Shown here piece by piece: positions 1 to 9,262 of a stretch of 64,000 nt of DNA. This DNA is from Sphingobacteriaceae bacterium GW460-11-11-14-LB5 (lineage in GTDB: Bacteria; Bacteroidota; Bacteroidia; Sphingobacteriales; Sphingobacteriaceae). The notes below the pieces were generated by a model. The model saw only the letters and a program-made list of their open reading frames with translations. It was not told the origin of the DNA and did not search any database. The DNA is taken from the NCBI GenBank assembly GCA_002151545.1, contig CP021237.1, forward strand, positions 558,001 to 622,000, written 5' to 3'. Positions within the stretch are counted from its first letter, which is position 1. Every line of letters begins with the position of its first letter. Both the position numbers and the translations under genes were made by a program.

Positions 1-66
1 TCTGCCGGCCTCGTTAATCAAACACCAATTTGTTTTGGTAGATCCGCCGTCTGCAATTACTATCAT
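1..66 (-). CDS. BadF/BadG-type ATPase, N-acetylglucosamine kinase-like (N-terminal fragment)
   Basis: Only the first 22 codons lie in the window; the gene runs off the left edge. The start ATG reads leftward from 66. The fragment begins MIVIADGGSTKTNW, which is the phosphate-1 loop (DGGSTKT) of the ASKHA kinase fold as seen in the BadF/BadG/BcrA/BcrD family and in Bacteroidota N-acetylglucosamine kinase homologues. It is divergent from the threonine aldolase gene, with a 219-bp AT-rich gap in which I see no convincing promoter. The specific substrate cannot be read from the fragment. Confidence 0.7.
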   Translation of the reverse strand, partial: MIVIADGGSTKTNWCLINEAGR

Positions 67-285
67 TTTATTTATTTTTGGTTTTAGCACGATAAAAGTA
101 TAAAAAGTCTTATATTTTGTATCCTTTTTTTTAATAATTTTTTAACAATTTGTTGTTGTCGGAAATTAAGTGTGTAAAAAATACACTATATAGGGCGTTT
201 AATCGCCGAAAAACCTTAAAATTATACCAGAAAAGGCATTGGTCTTTTTTTTAACGTCAACAATATTTTACAAGCAGATAGCGAA

Positions 286-1311
286 ATGAACAACAGATTT
301 TTAGATTTCAGGAGTGATACGGTAACCAAACCAACTGCCGGAATGTTGGATGCCATGATGAATGCAAAAGTGGGCGACGACGTTTTTGGTGAAGACGAAA
401 CGGTGCATGCATTGGAAACAAAACTGGCTTCGATCTTTAATATGGAAGCCGGATTATTTTGTCCATCCGGAACGATGACGAACCAGATTGCGATTAAGTG
501 TTTTACCCAACCCATGGATGAGGTGATCTGCGATCAGACGGCACATGTATACCGTTACGAAATCGGGGGCATCGCGTATCATTCCGGTGCATCGGTCAGG
601 TTGTTATATGGCGATCGCGGGATTTTGACACCAGAGCTGATTGAGCCTGAAATCAATGAAGATAATATCCACTATCCCAATTCCAGTTTGGTGGTTTTAG
701 AAAATACCGTAAATAAAGGTGGCGGAAGCTGTTATACCTTATCGCAAATTGCACCTATCCATCACCTCTGTAACATAAAAGGATTAAAGCTGCACTTAGA
801 TGGTGCACGTATTTTTAATGCACTTGTGGCCACTGGCGATCAGGCAAGCGAATACGGCAAATATTTTGATGGTATTTCGGTTTGCCTGTCTAAAGGACTT
901 GGAGCGCCTGTTGGTTCAGTGCTGCTGGGCAGCAAACAAATGATCCATAAAGCGCGGAAAATTAGAAAAGCTTTTGGTGGAGGCATGCGCCAGGCTGGTT
1001 TTTTAGCAGCGGCAGGTATTTATGCGCTCGATCATCACGTCACACGTTTGAAAGACGATCACGCCCATGCACAGGCTTTAGCTAATGCACTGGCCAGCAC
1101 AAAATATGTAAAATCGGTCATGCCGGTTGAAACCAATATTGTTATTTTTGAAGTAGAAAAGGGATCAGCAGAGAAAATTGTACACCAGTTTAAAGAAAAA
1201 GGACTGCATTGCAATACCACCAGTGCCAGTACCATCCGTTTGGTAACACACCTGGATCTAAGTACTGAAATGATCGATCAGGCAATTGAAATAATATTAC
1301 ATTTGTCTTAG
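286..1311 (+). CDS. ltaE: Low-specificity L-threonine aldolase (beta-eliminating lyase family)
   Basis: A 341-residue PLP enzyme that cleaves L-threonine or allo-threonine to glycine and acetaldehyde in the cytosol. The N-terminus DFRSDTVTKPT and the following GDDVFGED are hallmark motifs of the family. The Schiff-base lysine is K203 in CLSKGLGAPVGS. HLDGARIFNA supplies the Asp that contacts the PLP ring nitrogen. The length is normal for the family. It is the first gene of a plus-strand run, with a repeat of the AGTCCTGAGTC type between it and accC, so co-transcription with accC is possible but not shown. Confidence 0.9.
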   Translation: MNNRFLDFRSDTVTKPTAGMLDAMMNAKVGDDVFGEDETVHALETKLASIFNMEAGLFCPSGTMTNQIAIKCFTQPMDEVICDQTAHVYRYEIGGIAYHSGASVRLLYGDRGILTPELIEPEINEDNIHYPNSSLVVLENTVNKGGGSCYTLSQIAPIHHLCNIKGLKLHLDGARIFNALVATGDQASEYGKYFDGISVCLSKGLGAPVGSVLLGSKQMIHKARKIRKAFGGGMRQAGFLAAAGIYALDHHVTRLKDDHAHAQALANALASTKYVKSVMPVETNIVIFEVEKGSAEKIVHQFKEKGLHCNTTSASTIRLVTHLDLSTEMIDQAIEIILHLS

Positions 1312-1322
1312 ACAGGGTTTTA

Positions 1323-1347
1323 AGTCCTGAGTCTTTAGTCCTGAGTC
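1323..1347. repeat. Tandem AGTCCTGAGTC repeat
   Basis: Two exact copies of the 11-mer AGTCCTGAGTC (1323-1333 and 1337-1347) are separated by TTT and end three bases before the first possible accC start. The same 11-mer occurs at 40443 in another intergenic inverted repeat, so this is a dispersed element family rather than a local accident. Confidence 0.75.
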
Positions 1348-1350
1348 AAT

Positions 1351-2886
1351 ATGTCTAATGAAATGCTAACCAAGATGCCCGAAAACTCCAAAGCCCAAAC
1401 GCCAATCTCCAAACTCCTAGTCGCTAACCGTGGCGAAATTGCTTTGCGTATCATGCGCTCGGCGAAAGAAATGGGTATAAAAACGGTTGCCGTTTTTTCT
1501 GAAGCAGACCGTAATGCACTGCATGTACGTTATGCCGATGAGGCGGTTTGTATTGGGCCAGCACCATCTAACCAAAGTTATCTGGTAGGAGAGAAGATTA
1601 TTGGTGCCTGTAAATTAACGGGAGCCGAAGCCATTCATCCCGGTTATGGATTTTTATCAGAAAATGCTGGTTTTGCACAAATGGTTGCCGATGCAGGCCT
1701 GATTTTGGTTGGTCCTTCGCCACAGGCCATGGAAACGATGGGCAATAAACTCTCGGCAAAGGCAGCAGCGCTAAAATATAACATCCCCATGGTGCCCGGA
1801 ACAGAAGAAGCCATTCAGGATGTGAACGAGGCAAAACAGCGTGCCATCGAAGTCGGTTTCCCGATATTGATTAAAGCTGCTGCAGGTGGCGGAGGCAAGG
1901 GCATGCGTATTGTGGAGCGGGCTGAAGATTTTGAAGAACAAATGCAGCTTGCCGTAAGTGAAGCCACCTCAGCTTTTGGCGATGGGGCTGTTTTTATTGA
2001 ACGTTATGTTACCTCACCAAGACACATCGAGATACAGGTTCTGGGCGATAACCATGGCAATATTGTTCATCTTTTTGAACGAGAATGTTCTGTGCAGCGC
2101 CGTCACCAGAAAGTGATAGAAGAGGCACCTTCGTCTGTTTTAACTGAAGAAATCAGGCAAAGGATGGGCAAGTGTGCCGTAGATGTAGCCCGTTCGGTGA
2201 ATTATACCGGAGCTGGTACGGTGGAGTTTATTTTGGATGAGAACCTCGATTTCTTTTTTCTCGAAATGAATACCCGTTTGCAGGTAGAACATCCCGTAAC
2301 CGAATTAATTACAGGTATAGATCTGGTAAAAGAACAGCTAAAAATTGCTTCCGGCGAAAAGCTGAGCTTTAGTCAGGAGGATTTAAAAATCAGTGGGCAC
2401 GCCGTAGAACTTCGTGTTTATGCCGAAGATCCGGCCAATAATTTTTTACCTGATATTGGTACCCTGCAAACTTATAATACGCCAAAAGGCAACGGGGTAA
2501 GGGTTGATGATGGTTTTGAGCAGGGGATGGAAATCCCGATTTATTACGACCCTATGATCGCCAAACTGATTACTTATGGTAAAGACAGAGAAGAGGCCAT
2601 TGAGCGCATGGTGAGGGCTATTGAAGAATATGATATTACGGGGATAGAAACTACCTTGGGTTTTGGTAAATTTGTCATGCAGCACGAGGCTTTTAAAACG
2701 GGTAATTTCGACACGCATTTTGTGGGTAAATACTTTAAGCCCGAAAGTTTAAAAGTACAGGACGAAACAGAAGCCTTAATTGCTGCTGTAATTGCTGCAA
2801 AACTATTTGATAAGAAAGAGGTGAAGTTGGGAGATGCAGCTATTAAAAATAGCTCCGACTGGAGAAAAAATAGATTGAAATATTAG
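1351..2886 (+). CDS. accC: Biotin carboxylase subunit of acyl-CoA carboxylase
   Basis: ATP-dependent carboxylation of biotin for acetyl- or propionyl-CoA carboxylase, 511 residues. After an atypical N-terminal stretch of about 20 residues, the domain begins at KLLVANRGEIALRIM. The ATP-grasp glycine loop AAAGGGGKGMR, the ERECSVQRRHQK segment and EMNTRLQVEHPVTE are all present, followed by the biotin-carboxylase C domain and a tail of about 50 residues common in Bacteroidota versions. No biotin carrier gene is adjacent. Starts at 1351, 1363 and 1375 are all possible. The extra N-terminal codons contain AAAGCCCAAA, also found in a repeat near 40435, so part of the extension may be captured repeat DNA. 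Confidence 0.92.
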   Translation: MSNEMLTKMPENSKAQTPISKLLVANRGEIALRIMRSAKEMGIKTVAVFSEADRNALHVRYADEAVCIGPAPSNQSYLVGEKIIGACKLTGAEAIHPGYGFLSENAGFAQMVADAGLILVGPSPQAMETMGNKLSAKAAALKYNIPMVPGTEEAIQDVNEAKQRAIEVGFPILIKAAAGGGGKGMRIVERAEDFEEQMQLAVSEATSAFGDGAVFIERYVTSPRHIEIQVLGDNHGNIVHLFERECSVQRRHQKVIEEAPSSVLTEEIRQRMGKCAVDVARSVNYTGAGTVEFILDENLDFFFLEMNTRLQVEHPVTELITGIDLVKEQLKIASGEKLSFSQEDLKISGHAVELRVYAEDPANNFLPDIGTLQTYNTPKGNGVRVDDGFEQGMEIPIYYDPMIAKLITYGKDREEAIERMVRAIEEYDITGIETTLGFGKFVMQHEAFKTGNFDTHFVGKYFKPESLKVQDETEALIAAVIAAKLFDKKEVKLGDAAIKNSSDWRKNRLKY

Positions 2887-2910
2887 AATAAATGAATCGT
2901 CATGGTGTGA

Positions 2911-2998
2911 GATCGTCATTACGACCGTAGTGGAGAAATCTATAAGTTAAAATAATATAGATTTCTCCATTTCGCTGCACTTCAGTCGAAATGACGAC
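2911..2998. repeat. Intergenic palindromic element (GTCATT...AATGAC type)
   Basis: The left arm at 2911-2944 (CGTCATTACGACCGTAGTGG, then AGAAATCTATA) is complementary to the right arm at 2956-2998 (TATAGATTTCTCC, then CGAAATGACGAC). The element fills the accC-ribE gap and could fold as a long hairpin in the transcript. Similar CGTCATTCC/GGAATGACG ends occur at 6480-6554, suggesting a REP-like family. Confidence 0.8.
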
Positions 2999-3019
2999 CT
3001 TATTGTAAATAAATATAAA

Positions 3020-3604
3020 ATGTTCACTGGAATTATAGAAACACTTGGCGAGGTTACTGCCATTAAAAACGACCATACCAATATCCACTTTACCATCTCT
3101 TCTGCAATTAGCCATGAGCTGAAAATAGACCAAAGTGTAGCCCATAATGGCGTGTGCCTCACGGTCGTGGCTTTAAATGACGGAACACATACCGTTACCG
3201 CTATTGATGAAACCTTAAATAAAACCAATCTCGACGGCCTAAAGGTGGGGAGCAAAGTTAACCTCGAACGCTGTATGCAGATGAATGCCCGTTTAGATGG
3301 CCATATTGTACAAGGTCATGTAGACCAGACAGCTGTTTGTGTAAAAAGAGAAGAGCTGGATGGTAGCTGGGAATACCGTTTTAAATACGATGCTTCAGCC
3401 GGAAATGTAACTGTAGAAAAGGGTTCTGCCTGTGTAAATGGCATTAGCTTAACCGTCGTAAATTCTCAGGCCGATGAGTTTTCGGTATTTATTATCCCTT
3501 ATACTTTCGAACATACCAATTTACAGGAAGTTGAAGTTGGCGATACTGTAAATTTAGAGTTCGATATCATTGGCAAATATGTTGCCCGATTAATGAACCG
3601 GTAA
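3020..3604 (+). CDS. ribE: Riboflavin synthase alpha chain
   Basis: Dismutates two 6,7-dimethyl-8-ribityllumazine molecules to riboflavin and a pyrimidinedione, the last step of riboflavin synthesis. The 194 residues hold two tandem lumazine-binding beta-barrel repeats. Repeat one starts MFTGIIETLGEV and contains NGVCLTV; repeat two starts near GHIVQGHVDQ and contains NGISLTVV. The duplicated NG(V/I)xLTVV motif is diagnostic. Length is typical. No other rib gene and no FMN riboswitch is visible nearby. In some Bacteroidota annotations the same enzyme is called RibC or RibE; the function itself is clear. Confidence 0.95.
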   Translation: MFTGIIETLGEVTAIKNDHTNIHFTISSAISHELKIDQSVAHNGVCLTVVALNDGTHTVTAIDETLNKTNLDGLKVGSKVNLERCMQMNARLDGHIVQGHVDQTAVCVKREELDGSWEYRFKYDASAGNVTVEKGSACVNGISLTVVNSQADEFSVFIIPYTFEHTNLQEVEVGDTVNLEFDIIGKYVARLMNR

Positions 3605-3772
3605 GCTTTATTTTTTCTAGTAGTTTATTGTTGTAAATGACTGTTAAATAGTATTTTATTTAATTATTGGCGTTGTGCTAACGCTTAATTTTTCATAACA
3701 GTGCAGGATGGTTGGTTAAATAATATTTCTGATTATCGTATAGTTAAGACTAAAAAATTAACGCTAACCAAT

Positions 3773-6421
3773 ATGAACAAGAATTTCCGTACCTCAGGCA
3801 CAATAGCTGCTCTTGCCTTAATCTTTTTATTTACTACAAATGTTTTAGCACAGAAAATTTCGGTAAAAGATTTAACTGTTGAGCATTTGGTAAATCCTTT
3901 TAGTATCGATCAGCCAAAACCCAGATTTAGCTGGAAGATGGTTTCTGATCTAAAAAATACCAGGCAGAGTAATTACGAAATCAGATTGGGTACGTCAGCC
4001 AGTATTGATAAAGTTTTGTGGAAAGCAAACGTAAACAACGATCAATCGGTTCTCATCGCCTATGATGGTCCCGGGCTATCCTCGAAAACTAAATATTACT
4101 GGCAGGTTAGGGTAAAAGACAACCACGGAAATGCATCTGCATGGTCACCTGTTCAGTTTTTTCAAACCGGTTTAAAACCTGAAGATTGGACGGCAAAATG
4201 GATTTCGGTAGCAGGAAAAGATACTTCCCTGGCCAGTCCTTTTTTCAGGAAAGAAATTAACCTCAAGAAAGAAGTAAAGTCGGCAATGGCTTACATCACT
4301 GCAAAAGGTTTGTATGAAGCCCATATTAACGGCGGCCGTGTTAGTGATGCTTATTTTGCACCAGGCTGGACAAGTTATAAAGACCATATTCAATACCAGG
4401 TTTATGATGTGAAGCAAGTACTAAAAAAGGGCGCGAATGTAATTGGCGTTTCACTAGGCGATGGCTGGTACAAAGGCCGCATTGGATTTAGTAATCAAAA
4501 ACACTTTTACGGCGATACCAGAGCATTATTGTTGCAACTGGAAGTAGAATACACTGATGGAACCCGAGAAACCATCACTACCGATAATAGCTGGAAAACA
4601 GCTTATGGACCAATACTGGCCTCCAATATTTACGATGGCGAAACCTACGATGCCCGCTTAGAGCTCCGCGGCTGGAATAATACCGGCTTTAGAGAAAATG
4701 CTGCCTGGAAACCAGTGCAGGAACTGGCCAAGGGTACGGAAAAACTGGTTGGCATGAGCGGACCCCAGGTAAGCAAACACGAAACATTTAAAGCCTTAAA
4801 AATATTTAAAACCCCGAAAGGTGAGACCGTTGTCGATTTTGGGCAGAATTTAGTGGGTTGGGTCATGTTAAAAGCTAAAGGTGCTGCTGGTACTAAAATT
4901 ACCATCAGCCATGCAGAAGTATTAACCAAAGAAGGAAACTTTTACACCACAAACCTCAGAAGCGCCAAACAACAAAACAATTATATTTTAAAAGGTGAAA
5001 CTGAACAGGTATTCGAGCCACATTTTTCTTTTCAGGGGTTTAGGTATGTCAAAATAGATGGCTATCCTGGTGAACTGAAACTGGAAAACCTCACTGCAGT
5101 AGCGGTCTATTCCGATATGAAAACCAGTGGGAAATTCACGACCTCAAATCCTTTGCTCAATCAATTGCAACATAATATTAGCTGGGGACAGAAGGGGAAT
5201 TTTGTTGATGTACCTACCGATTGTCCGCAAAGAGATGAACGTTTAGGCTGGACCGGTGATGCACAGGCCTTTGCCACAACTGCGGCATACAACATGGACG
5301 TATCGGCCTTTTTTACCAAATGGTTAAAAGATGTTTCGGCAGATCAGCTCCCTAATGGTAGTGTTCCTTTTGTGGTACCCAATGTGTTGAACCAGAATGA
5401 TGCAGGTTCGGCAGGCTGGGCCGATGTAGCCACCATTATTCCGTGGGATATGTATGTTTCGTACGGAGATAAAGGCCTATTGGAAACACAATATGGTAGC
5501 ATGAAAAAGTGGGTCGATTATATTTCTTCTGTAGCAAAAAATAACCTTTGGAATACAGGTTTCCACTTCGGCGACTGGTTGTTCTATCGCCCCAACGATG
5601 ATAATGATGGCCGTGCTGCAGTGACGGATAAGTACATGATTGCCCAAACATTTTATGCGCATTCTACTCAGTTGCTTATAAATGCCGCAAAAGTATTGGG
5701 TAAAACAGATGATGTAAGCAAGTACAGCAGACTATTGGAGCAGATTAAAGCGGCTTATATGAAAGAAAACATGACGCCAAATGGAAAGCTGATCTCCAAC
5801 ACCCAAACCGCATATGTATTGGCCTTGCAGTTTGATATGCTGCCTGAAAATTTACGCGCACAGGCTGCACAAAGATTGGTAGATAACGTAAAAGATTACG
5901 GAAATCACCTGACCACAGGTTTTTTGGGTACACCATACCTTTGCCATGTATTGAGCCGCTTTGGGCACGAGAATGTAGCTTACGATCTGTTATTGCAGGA
6001 AAGTTATCCATCATGGTTATATCCGGTTAAAATGGGTGCAACGACCATTTGGGAGCGCTGGGATGGTATTAAACAGGATGGCTCTTTTCAAACGGCTGAT
6101 ATGAATTCTTTTAATCACTACGCTTACGGCGCTATTGGCGATTGGATGTATAAAAATATTGCCGGCATTAATCCGGTATCAGCACAACCAGGTTACAAAA
6201 ACATTTTAATTGCACCAAGACCAGGCGGAAAATTAACCAACGCATCTGCAGAACTGGAAACCGTGTACGGTACCGTTAAATCTTCATGGACGATTGCCGA
6301 TGGAGTTTTTAAACTAGACGTAACTGTGCCAGCCAATGCAACCGCCACCGTGGTATTGCCAAAAATCGATAAAAAAGAAGAAATAGGCTCAGGTAGCTAT
6401 CATTTTGAATATAAATATTAA
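3773..6421 (+). CDS. Alpha-L-rhamnosidase, glycoside hydrolase family 78, exported
   Basis: Predicted to release terminal alpha-L-rhamnose from glycans or glycosides. I start it at the ATG at 3773 rather than an upstream in-frame GTG (3701), because this gives a normal signal peptide (hydrophobic core, cleavage after TNVLA) and 882 residues. An N-terminal Ig-like domain (KPRFSWKM) is followed by a beta-sandwich carrying GLYEAHINGGRV and APGWTSYKDHIQYQ. The (alpha/alpha)6 barrel carries DCPQRDERLGWTGDAQ, the GH78 signature with the proposed catalytic acids, and TTIWERWDG. A C-terminal beta domain ends the protein. It is solitary: no SusCD pair or regulator lies beside it. Confidence 0.93.
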   Translation: MNKNFRTSGTIAALALIFLFTTNVLAQKISVKDLTVEHLVNPFSIDQPKPRFSWKMVSDLKNTRQSNYEIRLGTSASIDKVLWKANVNNDQSVLIAYDGPGLSSKTKYYWQVRVKDNHGNASAWSPVQFFQTGLKPEDWTAKWISVAGKDTSLASPFFRKEINLKKEVKSAMAYITAKGLYEAHINGGRVSDAYFAPGWTSYKDHIQYQVYDVKQVLKKGANVIGVSLGDGWYKGRIGFSNQKHFYGDTRALLLQLEVEYTDGTRETITTDNSWKTAYGPILASNIYDGETYDARLELRGWNNTGFRENAAWKPVQELAKGTEKLVGMSGPQVSKHETFKALKIFKTPKGETVVDFGQNLVGWVMLKAKGAAGTKITISHAEVLTKEGNFYTTNLRSAKQQNNYILKGETEQVFEPHFSFQGFRYVKIDGYPGELKLENLTAVAVYSDMKTSGKFTTSNPLLNQLQHNISWGQKGNFVDVPTDCPQRDERLGWTGDAQAFATTAAYNMDVSAFFTKWLKDVSADQLPNGSVPFVVPNVLNQNDAGSAGWADVATIIPWDMYVSYGDKGLLETQYGSMKKWVDYISSVAKNNLWNTGFHFGDWLFYRPNDDNDGRAAVTDKYMIAQTFYAHSTQLLINAAKVLGKTDDVSKYSRLLEQIKAAYMKENMTPNGKLISNTQTAYVLALQFDMLPENLRAQAAQRLVDNVKDYGNHLTTGFLGTPYLCHVLSRFGHENVAYDLLLQESYPSWLYPVKMGATTIWERWDGIKQDGSFQTADMNSFNHYAYGAIGDWMYKNIAGINPVSAQPGYKNILIAPRPGGKLTNASAELETVYGTVKSSWTIADGVFKLDVTVPANATATVVLPKIDKKEEIGSGSYHFEYKY

Positions 6422-6479
6422 TCGCTTAATATTGCAGCCTCGTTAAAGAGATTATATCAATATGATAGATTTTTGAGGA

Positions 6480-6554
6480 GTCGTCATTCCCAACTTGATT
6501 GGGAATCTTAATGCATTTAGTTTTAAGATTCCCGCCTGCGCGGGAATGACGACT
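6480..6554. repeat. Intergenic palindrome with nested hairpins
   Basis: The arms are 6480-6510 and 6524-6554: GTCGTCATTCCC and GGGAATCTTA on the left pair with TAAGATTCCC and GGGAATGACGAC on the right. Each arm also forms its own small hairpin around TTCCC/GGGAA. The element lies between the GH78 gene and the DUF4268 gene, where it could act as a transcript end, though it has no uridine tract. Confidence 0.8.
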
Positions 6555-6596
6555 TATTTAAATTGATAAAGTCTCCATCAGTTATTAAAAAAATAA

Positions 6597-7058
6597 ATGT
6601 ACAATAAAGAAGAAGCAGCCCGCCTGCGCCAACAGTTTTGGATCAGTTTCGGACAATATATGAAACCCGTGCCTTCGGCCAGTGGTTCAACCGTAAACTG
6701 GACGAACTACAAAACGGGGGTGAAGAATATCTTCTTTAAAATGGATGTTGACGGTAAAAAAGCTTTTATCAGCATTCAGCTATCACATCCCGATCCCGAT
6801 ATCAGGCATCTCATTTTCGAACAGTTTGAAGAATTTAAACGCTTGTTTACCAATACCGTAAACGAAGAATGGGAATGGATTAAAGATGCCACCGATGATT
6901 TCGGCAAAACCGTATCACAAATTTCAATCAGTATTACCGGGGTAAGCATATTTAATCAGCAGCACTGGCCCGAGCTGATTTCTTTTTTTAAACCCAGAAT
7001 TATTGCCCTCGACGAATTTTGGGACAATGTAAAACCCGTTTTCGAAGATCTGGTTTAG
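6597..7058 (+). CDS. DUF4268 domain protein
   Basis: A 153-residue soluble protein without signal or membrane segment. It matches the DUF4268 family pattern: an N-terminal RLRQQFWxxFG motif, NWxNYKTGxKNIFFKM, then a stretch rich in charged and aromatic residues ending near a conserved FWDxVKP. In other genomes this domain can be fused to nuclease-like domains, but here it stands alone. The biochemical role is unknown. Its stop codon overlaps by 3 bases the stop of the convergent TPR gene, so the two transcripts must run into each other. Confidence 0.75.
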   Translation: MYNKEEAARLRQQFWISFGQYMKPVPSASGSTVNWTNYKTGVKNIFFKMDVDGKKAFISIQLSHPDPDIRHLIFEQFEEFKRLFTNTVNEEWEWIKDATDDFGKTVSQISISITGVSIFNQQHWPELISFFKPRIIALDEFWDNVKPVFEDLV

Positions 7059-8206
7059 TCAGTCAGGTTTAGCTGCGCTATCCTGTCTTTCGAAAATTTA
7101 ATTTCTTCTTTATCGTCCATCAAACTGGGCCTGCTTTTTAAATACAGGTTATAATATTTAAGTGCATTTTTACCCTGTTTTAGGCGTGTATCGTAAAATA
7201 CAGCAAGACGGTAATACAAGGTAGGGGTGGCTTTAAACTGCAGGCCTTTTTTGTAAGCGGCATTTGCCAGTGTGAGCTGATTGTTTTCTTCATAAACCAG
7301 TCCCAGTAAAGAGTAATAACTGGAAGTATTAGGCGAAATAGCCTCATCGATGGTTTTTCTGGTATAAACAGCTGCCTGCGGATAATCTTTTAAAGCCCGG
7401 TAACTCAGTGATGTGTAATATAAGGTCGCTTCATTCTCCATTGCTGCTTCTTCCAACAGTTTAAAAAGATCGATCGCTTTTTGATATTTTTTAGTGTAAT
7501 AATAGGCTTTTGCTACATCTTTTATTACCCCAGCATCGGCAGCATCTTTCAACAATTTCTCACCTGAAGTAATCACTTCACCATATTTTTTAAGCTGGTT
7601 GGCAATGGGAAGTTTCGCCCTTTGCAGCACCAGGTTATCACTGTCTCCCTTAATGGCTATATCGAGCACCTGATAAGCTTTTTCGTATTGCTGATAAGCG
7701 GAATGCTCTTCAGCCAGATCAGTAGCCACATCACCTTCTAAAGGGTTGATCTGATTGGCCTTTAACAAGTATTTGAGCTTTAAAGAATCTTTTGGCAAAG
7801 TGTAAAGGTTCGCCAGCAGTTTATATACATTAAAATTATTGCTGTCTATTTTTACAATTTGACCGTAATAGAGTTTGGCCCTTTCGGTATTTCCCCGTTT
7901 GGTATTAATACTACCCAGACTGAAAAGGGTAGGGAGGTGCTGTGGCTGTAGTGTATAGGCTTTGCTGTAAAATTTTTCGGCTTCTACATTATTGCCGGCC
8001 ATTAAAAAACAATAGCCAATCTGGCTGAGGGTTTTAAAATCATTCACCTCTTCTCCATAAATACCTTTAAGATACTGAGCAGCATCGGCATAACGCTGAG
8101 TCTGATAAAAATCAAAAAGTTTTTCCTTATCAACAGTGGTTGCATTTTGCGCGTAACCTGCTAAACTTAAACCAAATAAAACCAATAGTGTAAGGCGCTT
8201 TTTCAT
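7055..8206 (-). CDS. Exported tetratricopeptide-repeat protein
   Basis: 383 residues with a signal peptide (MKKRLTLLVLFGLSLAGYAQ). The rest is a chain of about eight TPR-like helical pairs, for example AGNNVEAEKFYSKAYTLQP, GNTERAKLYYGQIVKID and KKYQKAIDLFKLLEEAAM. There is no other domain, so it is probably a periplasmic scaffold. A divergent promoter region of 132 bp separates it from the 98-residue gene at 8339. The function cannot be assigned. Confidence 0.8.
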   Translation of the reverse strand: MKKRLTLLVLFGLSLAGYAQNATTVDKEKLFDFYQTQRYADAAQYLKGIYGEEVNDFKTLSQIGYCFLMAGNNVEAEKFYSKAYTLQPQHLPTLFSLGSINTKRGNTERAKLYYGQIVKIDSNNFNVYKLLANLYTLPKDSLKLKYLLKANQINPLEGDVATDLAEEHSAYQQYEKAYQVLDIAIKGDSDNLVLQRAKLPIANQLKKYGEVITSGEKLLKDAADAGVIKDVAKAYYYTKKYQKAIDLFKLLEEAAMENEATLYYTSLSYRALKDYPQAAVYTRKTIDEAISPNTSSYYSLLGLVYEENNQLTLANAAYKKGLQFKATPTLYYRLAVFYDTRLKQGKNALKYYNLYLKSRPSLMDDKEEIKFSKDRIAQLNLTD

Positions 8207-8338
8207 AACAGCTAATTTTAAACTAATTTATTAGTTGTTTTTGTCAATTCCAAATCTCTTTGTTAAAATATCGGGGTAATAAAACAAAATAAAGGCTAAG
8301 GGGTTTATAAGGAATAGTTTAACTAAAAATAAGAACCT

Positions 8339-8635
8339 ATGAATACTTTAAAGAAGTTTGAATTAATGGAAAAGATCGTGCGTGAATTGGAAGATTTGCA
8401 AAACTCTCAGCAGGCACTTATTCAGAAAATTGGTAAAATTGAAGTAGATAATATCGAATTGGGCGATAGCCGCCTGGAAAAAGATTTACCAGATATTCAT
8501 CAAAATTTAGCCGATAACTTAGATACTATTTCGGGAATTTTAGATTACTTTGCAGGTAAAACACAAAACTTTGGTGATAAAAACAATGTTGAGGCTTTAA
8601 AAGAACAAGAAGCCATTAACAATGCCACCAGCTAA
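8339..8635 (+). CDS. Small conserved-looking helical protein of unknown function
   Basis: 98 residues, charged and predicted largely alpha-helical, with heptad-like spacing in the first half (LMEKIVRELEDLQNSQQALIQKIGKIE), consistent with a short coiled coil. No cysteines, signal peptide or catalytic motif. It is 12 bp upstream of the outer-membrane barrel gene, so the two probably share a transcript. I do not recognise a family. Confidence 0.6.
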   Translation: MNTLKKFELMEKIVRELEDLQNSQQALIQKIGKIEVDNIELGDSRLEKDLPDIHQNLADNLDTISGILDYFAGKTQNFGDKNNVEALKEQEAINNATS

Positions 8636-8647
8636 AATTAATCGCAT

Positions 8648-9238
8648 ATGAAATTTTTATCTTTAACCGTTGCCTTTTTGCTTGTTGGTTTATTTGCCAG
8701 CGCACAGGTACTGCCATCTTTCCAGCTAGGCATTAAAGCTGGTGCAAATTTTTCGAAATTTGATAGTGAAAACACTTTTAACAGTAATAACCGTGCAGGC
8801 TTTTATGGTGGTCTTTGGGCCAGGGTAGGTGCAGCAGGGGTTTACTTTCAGCCGGAGCTTTATGTGTCGGGGAAAAAAGCAGATTTAGTAAGTGAGTCAA
8901 CGGGTGAGGTAAATAAAGTGCGTTTTACAAGTTTAGACGTGCCTTTATTGGTGGGTACCAAGTTTGGTGCTGCCGGCATTGGACTTCGTTTAAATACCGG
9001 ACCGATGTTTTCGCTAATATTAGATGAAAACCAGAGTTTTGGTCAGGCTGCAGGAAGTGTTTTCAAAGCCGACTTTAAAAATCAAGCTATGGCCTGGCAG
9101 TTTGGTGCAGGTTTAGACCTTAAAAAATTAAGTTTTGATGCACGTTACGAACTGGGTTTATCAAAAATCAATAAATCAGGTTATCCTGGTACTAAGTTAA
9201 ACATATTTACAGTGGGCTTAGGTTATAGGATTTTGTAA
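8648..9238 (+). CDS. Outer-membrane beta-barrel protein (PorT-like/OMP_b-brl family)
   Basis: 196 residues with a signal peptide cleaved after FASAQ, then LGIKAGANFSKF, the usual opening strand of the small Bacteroidota porin-family barrels. Alternating hydrophobic strands follow (GFYGGLWARVGAAGVYFQPELYVSG, in part), and the protein ends with the aromatic strand IFTVGLGYRIL expected for BAM-dependent insertion. Probably an 8-10 stranded barrel; cargo or role unknown. Confidence 0.82.
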   Translation: MKFLSLTVAFLLVGLFASAQVLPSFQLGIKAGANFSKFDSENTFNSNNRAGFYGGLWARVGAAGVYFQPELYVSGKKADLVSESTGEVNKVRFTSLDVPLLVGTKFGAAGIGLRLNTGPMFSLILDENQSFGQAAGSVFKADFKNQAMAWQFGAGLDLKKLSFDARYELGLSKINKSGYPGTKLNIFTVGLGYRIL

Positions 9239-9262
9239 TCTTAGTTGATTATTCCCAGGATA

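Noticed and set aside
3773..6421. Assigning the GH78 gene to a polysaccharide utilization locus
   Set aside because: No SusC, SusD, regulator or other glycosidase within 10 kb on either side.
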